In this document: positions 9,556 through 18,521 of the stretch, in pieces
How the letters are laid out: every line of letters begins with the position of its first letter
How positions within the stretch are numbered: position 1 is the stretch's first letter
DNA from: an uncultured Paracoccaceae bacterium
GTDB lineage: Bacteria; Pseudomonadota; Alphaproteobacteria; Rhodobacterales; Rhodobacteraceae
Assembly (NCBI GenBank): GCA_947496535.1
Contig: CANMDE010000005.1
Location: forward strand, 124,001-188,000
Direction of reading: 5' to 3'
DNA length: 64,000 bases
Translations under genes and position numbers: made by a program
Notes under the pieces: model-generated
Told to the model about the DNA's origin: nothing
The model's input: the letters and a program-made list of their open reading frames with translations, nothing else
Database searches by the model: none

Positions 9556-10068
9556 TTAAAACGGGATTTCGTCGTCCATGTCGCTGGTTTTGCCGCCGCC
9601 GCCGCCGGCCTGGCCGCCGCCATAGTTGCCATCGTCGTTGCCGCCATAGCCACCGCTACCACCGGAATAACCGCCGCCGCTGCTGCCGCCACCGTAGTTT
9701 CCGCCACCACCTTCGCTGCGACCATCCAGCATGGTGAGCGTGCCGTCATAGCCTTGCAAAACGACTTCGGTTGAATACCGGTCCTGGCCGGACTGATCCT
9801 GCCATTTGCGGGTCTGCAGTTTGCCTTCGATATAAACCTTGGACCCTTTTTTCAGGTACTGTTCGGCAATCCGCACCAGCCCTTCCTGAAAGATCGCGAC
9901 CGAATGCCATTCGGTCTTTTCCCGGCGTTCGCCTGTGCTGCGGTCTTTCCATGTTTCTGACGTGGCGATGCGGATATTGCAGACCTTGCCACCGTTCTGG
10001 AACGTGCGAACCTCTGGATCAGCGCCCAGATTGCCGATGAGAATAACTTTGTTGACGGATCCGGCCAT
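9556..10068 (-). CDS. ssb: single-stranded DNA-binding protein
   Basis: 170-aa SSB. The OB-fold occupies residues 1-110 ([25 protein letters not shown]). A Gly-rich flexible linker with repeated GGG, YGG and SGG units runs from about 115 to 160. The acidic tip is DDEIPF, the docking peptide for DNA-repair and replication partners, with Glu where many SSBs have a third Asp. Binds and protects ssDNA in replication, recombination and repair. Transcribed alone with its own terminator; the upstream region is shared with the divergent transglycosylase gene. Confidence 0.97.
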   Translation of the reverse strand: MAGSVNKVILIGNLGADPEVRTFQNGGKVCNIRIATSETWKDRSTGERREKTEWHSVAIFQEGLVRIAEQYLKKGSKVYIEGKLQTRKWQDQSGQDRYSTEVVLQGYDGTLTMLDGRSEGGGGNYGGGSSGGGYSGGSGGYGGNDDGNYGGGQAGGGGGKTSDMDDEIPF

Positions 10069-10099
10069 GATGCCCCTTCGAATCTTTCGTTGCGTTTGC

Positions 10100-10130
10100 G
10101 TTAACCTACATTTGTCCGAACTTGGTTAAC
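10100..10130. repeat. 7-bp inverted repeat in the ssb/transglycosylase divergent region
   Basis: GTTAACC at 10100-10106 and GGTTAAC at 10124-10130 form a perfect dyad with a 17-base spacer, 31 bases upstream of ssb and about 80 bases upstream of the divergent gene. It may be a regulator-binding site. It does not match the GTTC-N7-GTTC LexA box known in Rhodobacter. Confidence 0.35.
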
Positions 10131-10210
10131 AGAGGATTGCGATGTTTGGGCTGGTCTCTTGAGAAAAAACCGGTATTTTGCCTGCATTCTTTTGAAGGTG
10201 GGTTGGGGAT

Positions 10211-10801
10211 TTGATTTTCCGTAGTCGTTCAGTTTTGCTGGCATTGGCCGCATTGGCTACGCCAGCCACAGCAGAAGAGCAGTTTTCGACCATGTCCCGT
10301 TCGGCCTTGTTTCAAAGCCAGATTTCGGTGCTGGATGGTCGTGCAGCACAACAATACAACAATTCGGTCCGGCTGCAGCCGCCAAAGGTTGAGGTGCCGG
10401 GAGCGCCGGGATCAACTCCGGTTTATGAAGGCAGCTACAACGGGCCTTATCTTGTCATGGCACGCAATGCTGCCCGGCAAAACGGCGTGCCAGAGGATTT
10501 GTTTCTTCGACTGATCCAGCAAGAAAGCGGGTGGAACCCCAATGCCCGGTCACACAAAGGCGCGTTGGGACTGGCGCAATTGATGCCGCAGACCGCCAGC
10601 CGGTTGGGGGTTGATCCCTATGACGTTGCACAAAATCTGGATGGCGGCGCGCGGTATCTTCAGATGCAATATAGCGCGTTTGGCAACTGGCCTCTTGCGC
10701 TGGCTGCTTACAATGCTGGCCCGGGGGCGGTGCAACGCCATAACGGCATTCCGCCTTACAATGAAACCCAGAATTACGTGCGCATCATCTGGGGTGAATG
10801 A
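10211..10801 (+). CDS. lytic transglycosylase with SLT domain
   Basis: 196-aa periplasmic transglycosylase. The start is a TTG at 10211 giving a signal peptide that ends ATPATAEE. The SLT goose-lysozyme-like domain runs from about residue 75, with the catalytic Glu105 in QQESGWNP, then [10 protein letters not shown] and [10 protein letters not shown], the standard SLT motifs. It cleaves peptidoglycan glycan strands with 1,6-anhydro product formation. Small, single-domain form. The 3' end overlaps the convergent AraC gene by 28 bases. Confidence 0.9.
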   Translation: MIFRSRSVLLALAALATPATAEEQFSTMSRSALFQSQISVLDGRAAQQYNNSVRLQPPKVEVPGAPGSTPVYEGSYNGPYLVMARNAARQNGVPEDLFLRLIQQESGWNPNARSHKGALGLAQLMPQTASRLGVDPYDVAQNLDGGARYLQMQYSAFGNWPLALAAYNAGPGAVQRHNGIPPYNETQNYVRIIWGE

Positions 10802-11613
10802 GCATCGCCGCCAGTTTTGCGGAATGCTGATGGCGTTCGGCCGGACCGTGCCTGAAAACTGCGTGTAAAGTAGGCGGGTGACTGAAAGCCCAGCGATGTG
10901 GCCACGTCCTTGATCGGTGTTTCGGTGTCTTGCAGCAGCTTGCAGGCCTCGTAGTAAATCCGATCGTTGAGCAGTTCCAACGCGGTGCGGTCGCAACTTT
11001 GCTTGCAGATGCGTGTCAGATGCGTGGGTGTGACGTTTAGTTGGGTCGCGTAATCGGCCACGGCCCAGTCTGATTTGAAGTTTTGTGCGATCAAAGATGT
11101 GTACCGTGCGACCAGCCTTGCAGCCGCCGAGTTGCGCCGGGTATCACCGTTGCTGGCGGGGTGTGATTTCAGTTGTCGTTCCACGAAGATCATCAGGAGC
11201 CCCAGATGACAACGGGCCGCCCGGATGTCACCGTCGGACTGCAATTCCTTTTCCAGCGCTTCCATGAGGCCGATCAGTTCCTTTTGTATATGCACGTCCA
11301 TGAGGCGCAGATGAAATGCGGTGTCTGGCCAGTCACCAAGATGGTTCTGGGGCAGGGTGAGAATCTGGCCGAAAACGGTGGGGCCAACTTCGATGCCAAA
11401 AACCGTGTGGGCGGGAACAAAGATCAGGTTGTTTGGTCCATACCCGTTGGTCAGACCCGCGATGGTGATCCGTCCCTGACCTTTGGTAATGTAGATCAGT
11501 CGGGGGGTGGCATGGCTGCGCATTGCCTCCGTCCGCCAGCGCCCGCCTGGGCCGCGGTGGACAAGCGATGACAGCGCAATGGCTGGCGCATCGGCGTTAG
11601 TCTTCGGTATCAT
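10774..11613 (-). CDS. AraC-family transcriptional regulator
   Basis: 279 aa. The N-terminal half is a cupin-like sensing domain ([15 protein letters not shown]); the C-terminal 100 residues carry the two helix-turn-helix motifs of AraC/XylS proteins ([17 protein letters not shown] and [19 protein letters not shown]). The ligand and target are unknown. It lies 53 bases downstream of miaA on the same strand, and its end runs into the transglycosylase gene from the opposite side. Confidence 0.9.
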   Translation of the reverse strand: MIPKTNADAPAIALSSLVHRGPGGRWRTEAMRSHATPRLIYITKGQGRITIAGLTNGYGPNNLIFVPAHTVFGIEVGPTVFGQILTLPQNHLGDWPDTAFHLRLMDVHIQKELIGLMEALEKELQSDGDIRAARCHLGLLMIFVERQLKSHPASNGDTRRNSAAARLVARYTSLIAQNFKSDWAVADYATQLNVTPTHLTRICKQSCDRTALELLNDRIYYEACKLLQDTETPIKDVATSLGFQSPAYFTRSFQARSGRTPSAFRKTGGDAHSPQMMRT

Positions 11614-11666
11614 TCTCGTGCCTCGGTCTTTTTTTACGTCAACGCTGCGCGAAGTGCGGCGCTATT

Positions 11667-12569
11667 TCAATCGGGTTTGTCCGGCACAAACGCGAGCGTT
11701 GCGGAAATGTCAGCGGCGGCGATGGGCAGATGATGCCACAATTTGTGCCGAGAACGGAACCAGGTGCGTTGGCGCTTGGCATATTGTCGCGAAGCAATGA
11801 TCGCGGCTTCGCGGGCCTCGTCCAACGTCATTTCGCCTTTAAGGTGAGCGATCAGTTCCGGGGCACCGATGGCTTTGGCTGACAGGTGATCCGGGTTCCA
11901 ACCTGGCAGCATTGCGCGTGCTTCGTCCAAGGCCCCTTGTTCCAGCATCAGATCGAACCGGCGGCTAATGCGGTCGTCGAGCCAGTCTTTTGGCGCATCC
12001 AACGTGATGGGAGTGGCATGATCAAGGGGCAGAAGCGGGGGCGGCGTTGCGTCCTGCCAAGCCGCCAGACCCCGCCCGGTGTTTTGCTGTACCTCCCATG
12101 CGCGCTGAACTCGCATCCGGTTGTTGGTGTCGATCCGGGTGCGTGTGGCGTTATCAACGCCTTCAAGAAGTGTTTTTATATCCAGTGTATTGGCGTGTAA
12201 TCTTAATTCATTTGGTGTCACTGGAATATCTACCAGACCTTGGGTCAGGGCATTGAAATTCAGCCCGGTACCCCCGACAATGATGGGCCTTTTGGGGCCG
12301 TTCAGAAACGGTGTCACATCACGCAGCCAGTGCCCAACCGAATAATCTGCATCGACCGGAACATGGCCGTAAAGCGCATGTTCTGCCGCTGCCAGATCAT
12401 TGTCGTCAGGACGTGCGGTCAGGATGCGCCAGCCGTCAAAGACCTGCAGCGCGTCCGCGTTCACGATGATACCGCCTTGGGTCTGTGCGATATGCAGTGC
12501 GAGTGCTGATTTACCGGAGGCTGTAGGCCCCGCAATCAGCACTGGTTTGTTCGGTGATATTTCAATCAT
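11667..12569 (-). CDS. miaA: tRNA dimethylallyltransferase
   Basis: About 300 aa from the ATG at 12569. Longer upstream starts in the frame add unrelated sequence, and family members begin a few residues before the P-loop. [15 protein letters not shown] is the P-loop. MiaA transfers the dimethylallyl group from DMAPP to N6 of A37 in tRNAs reading UNN codons. [15 protein letters not shown] is also characteristic. Divergent from pyrH (105-base intergenic). Confidence 0.95.
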   Translation of the reverse strand: MIEISPNKPVLIAGPTASGKSALALHIAQTQGGIIVNADALQVFDGWRILTARPDDNDLAAAEHALYGHVPVDADYSVGHWLRDVTPFLNGPKRPIIVGGTGLNFNALTQGLVDIPVTPNELRLHANTLDIKTLLEGVDNATRTRIDTNNRMRVQRAWEVQQNTGRGLAAWQDATPPPLLPLDHATPITLDAPKDWLDDRISRRFDLMLEQGALDEARAMLPGWNPDHLSAKAIGAPELIAHLKGEMTLDEAREAAIIASRQYAKRQRTWFRSRHKLWHHLPIAAADISATLAFVPDKPD

Positions 12570-12674
12570 GCGGATTATTTGCGCAGGTATGGCAATTGTG
12601 GGCAACCCGCCATTGAACCTGCCCGGCTTTTCAGACATTTTGGCCTGCAAAAAGCTCATATCCCGGGGGATGCC

Positions 12675-13400
12675 ATGACCGAATCCGCAACCACGACCTA
12701 CAAGCGCGTGATGCTCAAGATTTCGGGGGAGGCGCTGATGGGTGACACAGCCTTTGGCCTGCACCCCCCAACTGTCCAGCGGATCGCCCGTGAGGTGAAA
12801 TCGGTTCACGATCTGGGTGTTGAGATTTGCATGGTGATCGGCGGCGGGAACGTTTTCCGCGGATTGCAGGGATCAGCGCAGGGTATGGAGCGGACAACCG
12901 CTGATTACATGGGGATGTTGGCGACTGTAATGAATGCGCTGGCGATGCAGTCGGCGCTGGAAGAGTTGGGGATCCATACGCGCGTAATTTCAGCGATTAC
13001 TATGAACGAAGTGGCCGAGCCCTACATTCGCCGCCGCGCCGTTCGTCACCTGGAGAAAAAACGGGTGTGCATCTTCGCAGCCGGGACCGGGAACCCGTAT
13101 TTTACAACAGATACCGCAGCGACCTTAAGGGCCAGTGAGATGGTCTGCGAGGCCATTTTCAAAGGTACAAAGGTCGACGGCGTCTACGACAAAGACCCCG
13201 CGAAACACGACGATGCTGTGCGCTACGAGCAAGTGTCCTATGATGAAGTGCTTCAAAAGCATTTGGGTGTAATGGATGCCAGCGCGATTGCTTTGGCGCG
13301 CGATAATCACCTGCCGATCATTGTGTTCTCTTTGGATGAACCGGGCGGTTTCCAAGGTATTTTGGCCGGTGAAGGCACCTATACTATCGTTCGCGACTAG
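12675..13400 (+). CDS. pyrH: UMP kinase
   Basis: 241 aa from the ATG at 12675 preceded by GGGGGA. Amino-acid-kinase fold with [10 protein letters not shown] at the N-terminus and IGGGNVFRG as the second glycine motif. Phosphorylates UMP to UDP in pyrimidine synthesis; bacterial PyrH is hexameric and unrelated to eukaryotic UMP/CMP kinase. It heads the co-directional cluster pyrH-frr-uppS-cdsA-dxr-rseP-bamA. Confidence 0.97.
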   Translation: MTESATTTYKRVMLKISGEALMGDTAFGLHPPTVQRIAREVKSVHDLGVEICMVIGGGNVFRGLQGSAQGMERTTADYMGMLATVMNALAMQSALEELGIHTRVISAITMNEVAEPYIRRRAVRHLEKKRVCIFAAGTGNPYFTTDTAATLRASEMVCEAIFKGTKVDGVYDKDPAKHDDAVRYEQVSYDEVLQKHLGVMDASAIALARDNHLPIIVFSLDEPGGFQGILAGEGTYTIVRD

Positions 13401-13470
13401 CGCAGAAAGCCGCCTGTACGCAGATGATATGACCTAAAATTGCCGGGGACTGCATGAAAACACCCGATTT

Positions 13471-13488
13471 GGTCGGCTTTTCCCGACC
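13471..13488. repeat. 6-bp hairpin between pyrH and frr
   Basis: GGTCGG at 13471-13476 pairs with CCGACC at 13483-13488 around a six-base loop. It lacks a T-run, so it is not a convincing terminator; read-through from pyrH to frr is likely. Confidence 0.25.
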
Positions 13489-13558
13489 TATACAATTGGG
13501 TGGCATTCCCGTAAGATTATGAAAAGCAGGGCAAAGCCCGCGCAAGAAAGAGCAGAAG

Positions 13559-14122
13559 ATGTCAGACGAATTCGAACTTGATGCCGATGATCTGTCCCGC
13601 CGGATGGATGGGGCCATTGCCAATTTGCGTACCGAGCTTGCGTCGCTACGCACCGGACGCGCGTCGGGATCGATGTTGGAGCCGATCATGGTCGATGCCT
13701 ATGGCAGCATGACGCCGCTCAATCAGGTTGGTACCGTTAACGTGCCTGAGCCACGTATGGTGACGGTGAATGTTTGGGATAAGGGCCTTGTCGGCAAAGT
13801 CGAAAAGGCCATTCGGGAAAGCGGTTTGGGGATCAATCCGCAGCTGAACGGCACGATCATCATGTTGCCCATTCCGGAGCTGAACGAAGAACGTCGTCGG
13901 GAGCTTTCCAAGGTTGCTGGCGGTTATGCCGAACATGCCCGGGTTTCGATCCGTAACTTGCGCAAGGACGGCATGGATCAGATCAAGAAGGCCAAAAACG
14001 ATGGTTTGTCGGAAGATGATCAGAAGTTTTGGGAAGCAGCTGTGCAGGAATTGACCGACAACTATATCAAAACCATCGACGAAACGCTTGAGACAAAGCA
14101 AACTGAGATTATGCAGGTATAA
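13559..14122 (+). CDS. frr: ribosome recycling factor
   Basis: 187 aa, the family length. [14 protein letters not shown] and the C-terminal [13 protein letters not shown] are conserved in RRF, which with EF-G splits the post-termination ribosome. A coiled three-helix bundle plus small beta domain is expected. Preceded by a 158-base intergenic region with a GAAAGAGCAGAAG ribosome-binding stretch. The usual pyrH-frr pair. Confidence 0.97.
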   Translation: MSDEFELDADDLSRRMDGAIANLRTELASLRTGRASGSMLEPIMVDAYGSMTPLNQVGTVNVPEPRMVTVNVWDKGLVGKVEKAIRESGLGINPQLNGTIIMLPIPELNEERRRELSKVAGGYAEHARVSIRNLRKDGMDQIKKAKNDGLSEDDQKFWEAAVQELTDNYIKTIDETLETKQTEIMQV

Positions 14123-14152
14123 CGCATCAAGTGTTCAAACAGGGCCACCGAT

Positions 14153-14878
14153 ATGTCTGATAAGACCGATACCAAAGCTGCCCCCCACCATGTGGCAATC
14201 ATTATGGATGGGAATGGACGTTGGGCGCAGCAGCGCGGAAGGCCACGCCTGTTTGGACACCACGCTGGCGCGCGCCGTGTCCGCCAGATTGTCGAGGCAT
14301 GCCCCGGTCAGGGCGTGAAATACCTGACAATCTTTGCCTTTTCGACGGAGAACTGGAAGCGTACCCAGACGGAAGTCGCGGGGCTGATGAGCCTGTTCCG
14401 CCGCTACATTGAGAGAGAAGCGAAGGCGCTGATCGAAAACGGCATTCGCGTCCGGTTTATTGGTGATCGCATCCGGTTGGACGACAAGCTTGTCGCGATG
14501 ATGGATGAGCTTGAGTTGCTGACGGCCCATAATGATTTGGTTCATTTGACTGTCGCCTTGAACTACGGTGGTCGTGACGAAGTGACCCGCGCCGCTAAGC
14601 GGTTGGCTTTTGAAATCGAACAGGGTCGTTTGACCCATGAGGATGTGGATGCAGAAACGCTGTCGAAGTTTCTTGATACCCATGTTTTGCCTGACCCCGA
14701 TCTGGTGATCCGCACCAGCGGCGAGGCTCGCATTTCCAATTTTCTGCTTTGGCAGTCAGCTTACTCAGAATATGAGTTTGTCGATACGTTGTGGCCTGAC
14801 TTTACGGCCACGGAATTTGCCAAGGTGCTGTCCTCTTATGGACGTCGTAACCGTCGGTTTGGGGCGGTTACTGTTTAG
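14153..14878 (+). CDS. uppS: undecaprenyl diphosphate synthase (cis-prenyltransferase)
   Basis: 241 aa. IIMDGNGRWAQQRG holds the catalytic Asp and the diphosphate-binding motif; FAFSTENWKR and the late RTSGEARISNFLLWQ plus YSEYEF are family blocks. It extends farnesyl diphosphate with IPP in cis to the C55 carrier used for peptidoglycan and surface-glycan synthesis. It ends two bases before cdsA. Confidence 0.97.
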   Translation: MSDKTDTKAAPHHVAIIMDGNGRWAQQRGRPRLFGHHAGARRVRQIVEACPGQGVKYLTIFAFSTENWKRTQTEVAGLMSLFRRYIEREAKALIENGIRVRFIGDRIRLDDKLVAMMDELELLTAHNDLVHLTVALNYGGRDEVTRAAKRLAFEIEQGRLTHEDVDAETLSKFLDTHVLPDPDLVIRTSGEARISNFLLWQSAYSEYEFVDTLWPDFTATEFAKVLSSYGRRNRRFGAVTV

Positions 14879-14880
14879 GA

Positions 14881-15684
14881 ATGACTTCCCCCCAAAAACC
14901 ATCCGCCAATTGGGATGATCTTACAGTTCGTATCGCATCCAGCGTCGCGATGACCCTTATCGGGGCGGCGGGTGTGATCCTTGGCGGGGTCTGGTTTCAG
15001 ATGCTGGTTGTCTTTGTGACGGCGGTGATGGTCTGGGAACTTTGGATGATGATCGCCACGGATGAGCCGACCAAGGGCATGTTGCTTGCTGCCCTCGTTG
15101 CTTCGGTCATGTCCGGGCAGATCGTGGAAGAGACATGGTTGGGGCTTTTGCTATTTCTGGTGGTGCCGACAATCGGGGTCACGCAGTTGAAGGCGGAAAG
15201 GCTCACGTTTTTCTGTTTTGCCATCGGTATCCAGATCGCAGGTTGGGGCCTTGTTCAGTTCCGCACGGATTATGGTTTCACATGGCTTTTGTGGCTGATG
15301 TCGGTGGTCATTATCACTGATGTCTTTGGCTATTTCGCTGGGCGGACATTTGGCGGGCCGAAGTTCTGGCCAAAGGTCAGTCCCAAAAAGACCTGGAGCG
15401 GGACTGTTGCCGGTTGGCTGGGTGCCGGTCTGATTGGTTTCATCTTTACGCTGTTTACCAATGCCGGTCTGACGATCGTGCTGGCTTCCATGGTGCTGAG
15501 CTTTGCTGGACAGATGGGTGATATCGGTGAAAGCGCGTTGAAACGACGGATGGGTGTGAAGGATAGCTCCACCCTGATACCGGGCCATGGCGGGCTGTTT
15601 GACCGGTTCGATGCATTGATGGGTGCGGCCTTGTTCATGCTGCTGGTTGCGGGCTTGTTTGATATTCCTGGGGTGTCTTTTTGA
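14881..15684 (+). CDS. cdsA: phosphatidate cytidylyltransferase
   Basis: 267-aa integral membrane protein with about seven hydrophobic segments. The CDP-diacylglycerol synthase signature is complete: GDIGESALKRRMGVKDSS, then LIPGHGGLFDRFDAL. It makes CDP-diacylglycerol for all phospholipids. The stop overlaps the TTG start of dxr (TTGA at 15681-15684). Confidence 0.96.
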   Translation: MTSPQKPSANWDDLTVRIASSVAMTLIGAAGVILGGVWFQMLVVFVTAVMVWELWMMIATDEPTKGMLLAALVASVMSGQIVEETWLGLLLFLVVPTIGVTQLKAERLTFFCFAIGIQIAGWGLVQFRTDYGFTWLLWLMSVVIITDVFGYFAGRTFGGPKFWPKVSPKKTWSGTVAGWLGAGLIGFIFTLFTNAGLTIVLASMVLSFAGQMGDIGESALKRRMGVKDSSTLIPGHGGLFDRFDALMGAALFMLLVAGLFDIPGVSF

Positions 15685-16850
15685 AACGTGTGACACTGTT
15701 GGGGGCTACCGGTTCTGTAGGGCAAAACGCTGTTGATCTGATAGGCCGAAACCCCGATGCCTATGATGTGGTGGCCCTGACCGGCGGTCGCAATCTGGCG
15801 CAATTGGTAGCCGATGCCATCCGGCTGAAAGCCGATGTTGCAGTGACTTGCCACGAAGATGCCTATGCTGAACTGAAAGATTTGTTGGCGGGTACTGGTG
15901 TTGCTGTCGCTGCTGGGGCAGAGGCGATCAGGGAGGCTGCGCTCAGGCCCGCAGACTGGACCCTTTCAGCGATTGTTGGTGCCGCTGGTTTGGTGCCGGG
16001 AATGGCCGCATTGTCGCACGGAGCGACTTTGGCGCTTGCCAACAAGGAATCCTTGGTCACGGCGGGCCCGCTGCTGATGCAAACTGCGGATGAGCATCAG
16101 GCTACGATTTTGCCGGTGGACAGTGAACACTCGGCCGTATTTCAGGCCCTTGTTGGTGAGGACATCGCGGCCGTTGAACGGGTCATTATCACTGCAAGCG
16201 GCGGTGCTTTTCGTGATTGGCCACTTGAAAGGCTTGCAACAGCCACGGCAGCGCAGGCCTCGCAGCATCCCAATTGGGATATGGGGCAGCGGATCACGAT
16301 TGATTCAGCATCCATGTTCAACAAGGCGATGGAGCTGATTGAGACCAAAGAGTTCTTTGGGGTTTCGTCAGAGATGATTGAGGTTCTGGTGCACCGTGAG
16401 AGCCTCGTTCATGCCATGGTCGGCTTTCATGATGGGGCGCTGATGGCCCATGTCGGGCCACCGGACATGCGCCACGCGATTGGATATGCACTGCATTGGC
16501 CCGACAGGCAGCATCTGCCGGTGGAGCGTCTGAACCTTGCACAGGTTGGTTCACTGACATTTGATGCGCCTGATGATACCCGCTACCCCGCGCTCGCGCT
16601 TGCCAAGCGGGTCATGGAAGAGGGTGGTTTGTCAGGCGCTGTTTTCAATGCCGCGAAAGAAGCAGCCTTGGATGCATTTGTCGCGGGCGAGATCGGTTTT
16701 CTGGAAATGGCGCAGGTGGTCAGTGACACATTGGACGCATTATCGTCAGATGAGGGGCTGCAAAACATCGCAATGACCCTAGATAATGTTCTTGAAACGG
16801 ATGCTCTGGCACGTATACGCGCTAAGGAAGTCATCAACCGGCTAGGATAG
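15681..16850 (+). CDS. dxr: 1-deoxy-D-xylulose 5-phosphate reductoisomerase
   Basis: 389 aa with a TTG start overlapping the cdsA stop. The NADPH-binding motif is LLGATGSVGQNAVDL; LANKESLV and PVDSEHSAVFQ are the substrate and metal site. It converts DXP to MEP, the first committed step of the non-mevalonate isoprenoid pathway; ispDF further along in this window acts later in the same pathway. Confidence 0.97.
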   Translation: MKRVTLLGATGSVGQNAVDLIGRNPDAYDVVALTGGRNLAQLVADAIRLKADVAVTCHEDAYAELKDLLAGTGVAVAAGAEAIREAALRPADWTLSAIVGAAGLVPGMAALSHGATLALANKESLVTAGPLLMQTADEHQATILPVDSEHSAVFQALVGEDIAAVERVIITASGGAFRDWPLERLATATAAQASQHPNWDMGQRITIDSASMFNKAMELIETKEFFGVSSEMIEVLVHRESLVHAMVGFHDGALMAHVGPPDMRHAIGYALHWPDRQHLPVERLNLAQVGSLTFDAPDDTRYPALALAKRVMEEGGLSGAVFNAAKEAALDAFVAGEIGFLEMAQVVSDTLDALSSDEGLQNIAMTLDNVLETDALARIRAKEVINRLG

Positions 16851-16855
16851 ATGTT

Positions 16856-18190
16856 TTGGACTTGATGCAGTACGTGCCGGTTTTCGGCAACTTTGCTTTT
16901 ACGATTGTGGCTTTTGTGGTGGCGCTGTCTGTGATCGTCGCGATCCACGAATATGGTCACTACATCGTCGGCCGCTGGTGCGGTATTCAGGCGGAAGTCT
17001 TTTCGCTGGGTTTCGGGCCTGTCTTGTATAGCCGCATGGATAAGCGCGGCACGTTATGGCAGGTCGCGGCCTTGCCACTTGGTGGATATGTGAAGTTTCT
17101 GGGCGATGCCAATGCCGCCAGCGTGGGCAGTGATGGCGCTGTGCCCGAGGCTGACGCGCGCAGAACCATGCTCGGTGCACCTTTGTGGGCGCGGACGGCC
17201 ACGGTTGCTGCGGGTCCTGTTTTTAACTTCATCCTTGCGATCCTCATTTTTGCCGGCAGCATCATGTATGATGGCCGGGTGGTTGAGCCGCTGACTTTTG
17301 GAGAGATGCGCGATCTGCCGCCCAGCTACGCCACTGAATTGCAAAGAGGCGATGAGATGGTGGCGGTCGAGGGTCTTACTATTAGCGATCCGGAACGTGA
17401 TGATCGCCTGATTGATCTTTTGCCCATTCAGGAACGGCTGGACTACACCGTTATCCGCGATGGGCAGGAAATGGTTATTGATGGTCCCTACCTAATGCCC
17501 ACGTTGATCACGAGTGTGACCCCGCGGTCCGCAGCTGATGATGCCAATCTGCGCATTGGCGATGTGATTACGGCGATCAATGGTGAGCCGATTTTTGCCT
17601 TTAATCAGATCGTCGATATTGTGACAGATGGTGACGGTGCGTCCTTGGATATAACGATCTGGCGCGATGACGAGACGCTTGACCTGACACTTTCGCCGCG
17701 CCGCGCTGATCTCCCCGTAGCTGGTGGTGGTTTTGAAACAAGGTGGTTGATCGGGATTACCGGCCAGTTCTTTTTTGATGCGCAGACAGAGTATATTGGC
17801 CCATGGGCTGCGATCAAGATCGGGGCTGAGGGGCTTTGGAACAACGTCAAAACATCTCTATCGGCGATGAAGCATATCCTCGTTGGGCAAATTTCGACCT
17901 GTAACCTGTCAGGTCCTATTGGCATTGCCGAGACTAGCGGGTCGATGGCATCGCAGGGGGCACAGAACTTCCTTTGGTTTATCGGGGCGTTGTCGGCTGC
18001 GGTTGGTCTAATCAACCTGTTTCCGATTCCTGTTCTGGATGGTGGGCATCTGGTATTTTATGCTTATGAGGCGCTGTCTGGCCGCAAGCCAAGTGATCGC
18101 GCCGTCAAGGTGTTTATGATCGCTGGTCTGACGCTGATCCTGAGCATGATGACCTTTACAATCCTGAATGATGCTTGGCTTTGCCCCTGA
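16856..18190 (+). CDS. rseP: RIP metalloprotease RseP (site-2 protease)
   Basis: About 444 aa. The zinc motif HEYGH lies in the first transmembrane helix (AIHEYGHYIVGRW), a PDZ region follows (about 150-300), and the second metal Asp is in LDGGHLVFYAYE in a C-terminal membrane helix. It cleaves anti-sigma factors and remnant signal peptides within the inner membrane. The start is uncertain: TTG 16856 or ATG 16865, both just after the dxr stop. Confidence 0.94.
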   Translation: MDLMQYVPVFGNFAFTIVAFVVALSVIVAIHEYGHYIVGRWCGIQAEVFSLGFGPVLYSRMDKRGTLWQVAALPLGGYVKFLGDANAASVGSDGAVPEADARRTMLGAPLWARTATVAAGPVFNFILAILIFAGSIMYDGRVVEPLTFGEMRDLPPSYATELQRGDEMVAVEGLTISDPERDDRLIDLLPIQERLDYTVIRDGQEMVIDGPYLMPTLITSVTPRSAADDANLRIGDVITAINGEPIFAFNQIVDIVTDGDGASLDITIWRDDETLDLTLSPRRADLPVAGGGFETRWLIGITGQFFFDAQTEYIGPWAAIKIGAEGLWNNVKTSLSAMKHILVGQISTCNLSGPIGIAETSGSMASQGAQNFLWFIGALSAAVGLINLFPIPVLDGGHLVFYAYEALSGRKPSDRAVKVFMIAGLTLILSMMTFTILNDAWLCP

Positions 18191-18274
18191 TGGGCCGCTG
18201 AAATGACACTTTTTTGCCATATTTTCGAGTATACGAAATAGGTAGACGATACCCTTTGATGACGTGGTGACACG

Positions 18275-18412
18275 ATGGCAATGTTTCTTTCAAAGTTCAG
18301 CGGGCTGCGGTTAATTCTGAGCCGGAACATCGATTGGCTGCGTTTTGCGGTTATCGTTGCCGTTTCGCTTTATGTTGCATCATACGTCATGTTGCGGGTG
18401 ATGGGTGTCTGA
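18275..18412 (+). CDS. 45-aa single-pass membrane protein, unrecognised
   Basis: ATG 18275 to TGA 18410-18412 encodes a basic N-terminus (MAMFLSKFSGLR), a short amphipathic stretch and one hydrophobic helix rich in Val and Ala (about residues 24-40) ending RVMGV. It lies alone in the 330-base gap between rseP and bamA, on the same strand. The codons are ordinary for this genome and the product looks like a small membrane protein. No family is recognised and translation is unproven; the ribosome-binding site is weak. The rest of the gap shows nothing clear. Confidence 0.45.
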   Translation: MAMFLSKFSGLRLILSRNIDWLRFAVIVAVSLYVASYVMLRVMGV

Positions 18413-18521
18413 CCTCAAGATAATGAAGCATTCTGCCAGTTAGGCGTACGTCTTCGTTTTGACATCGCCAATTATTGCCGCTACTCCAGAACAAACTGGA
18501 AAATGAGCGCGGGCGACAAAA

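Noticed and set aside
9556..9774. Ala-rich plus-strand ORFs opposite the ssb tail
   Set aside because: Complement of the Gly-rich linker codons of ssb; no independent coding signal.
12570..12809. N-terminal extension of miaA
   Set aside because: Extra residues precede the family start and run into the shared promoter region with pyrH.
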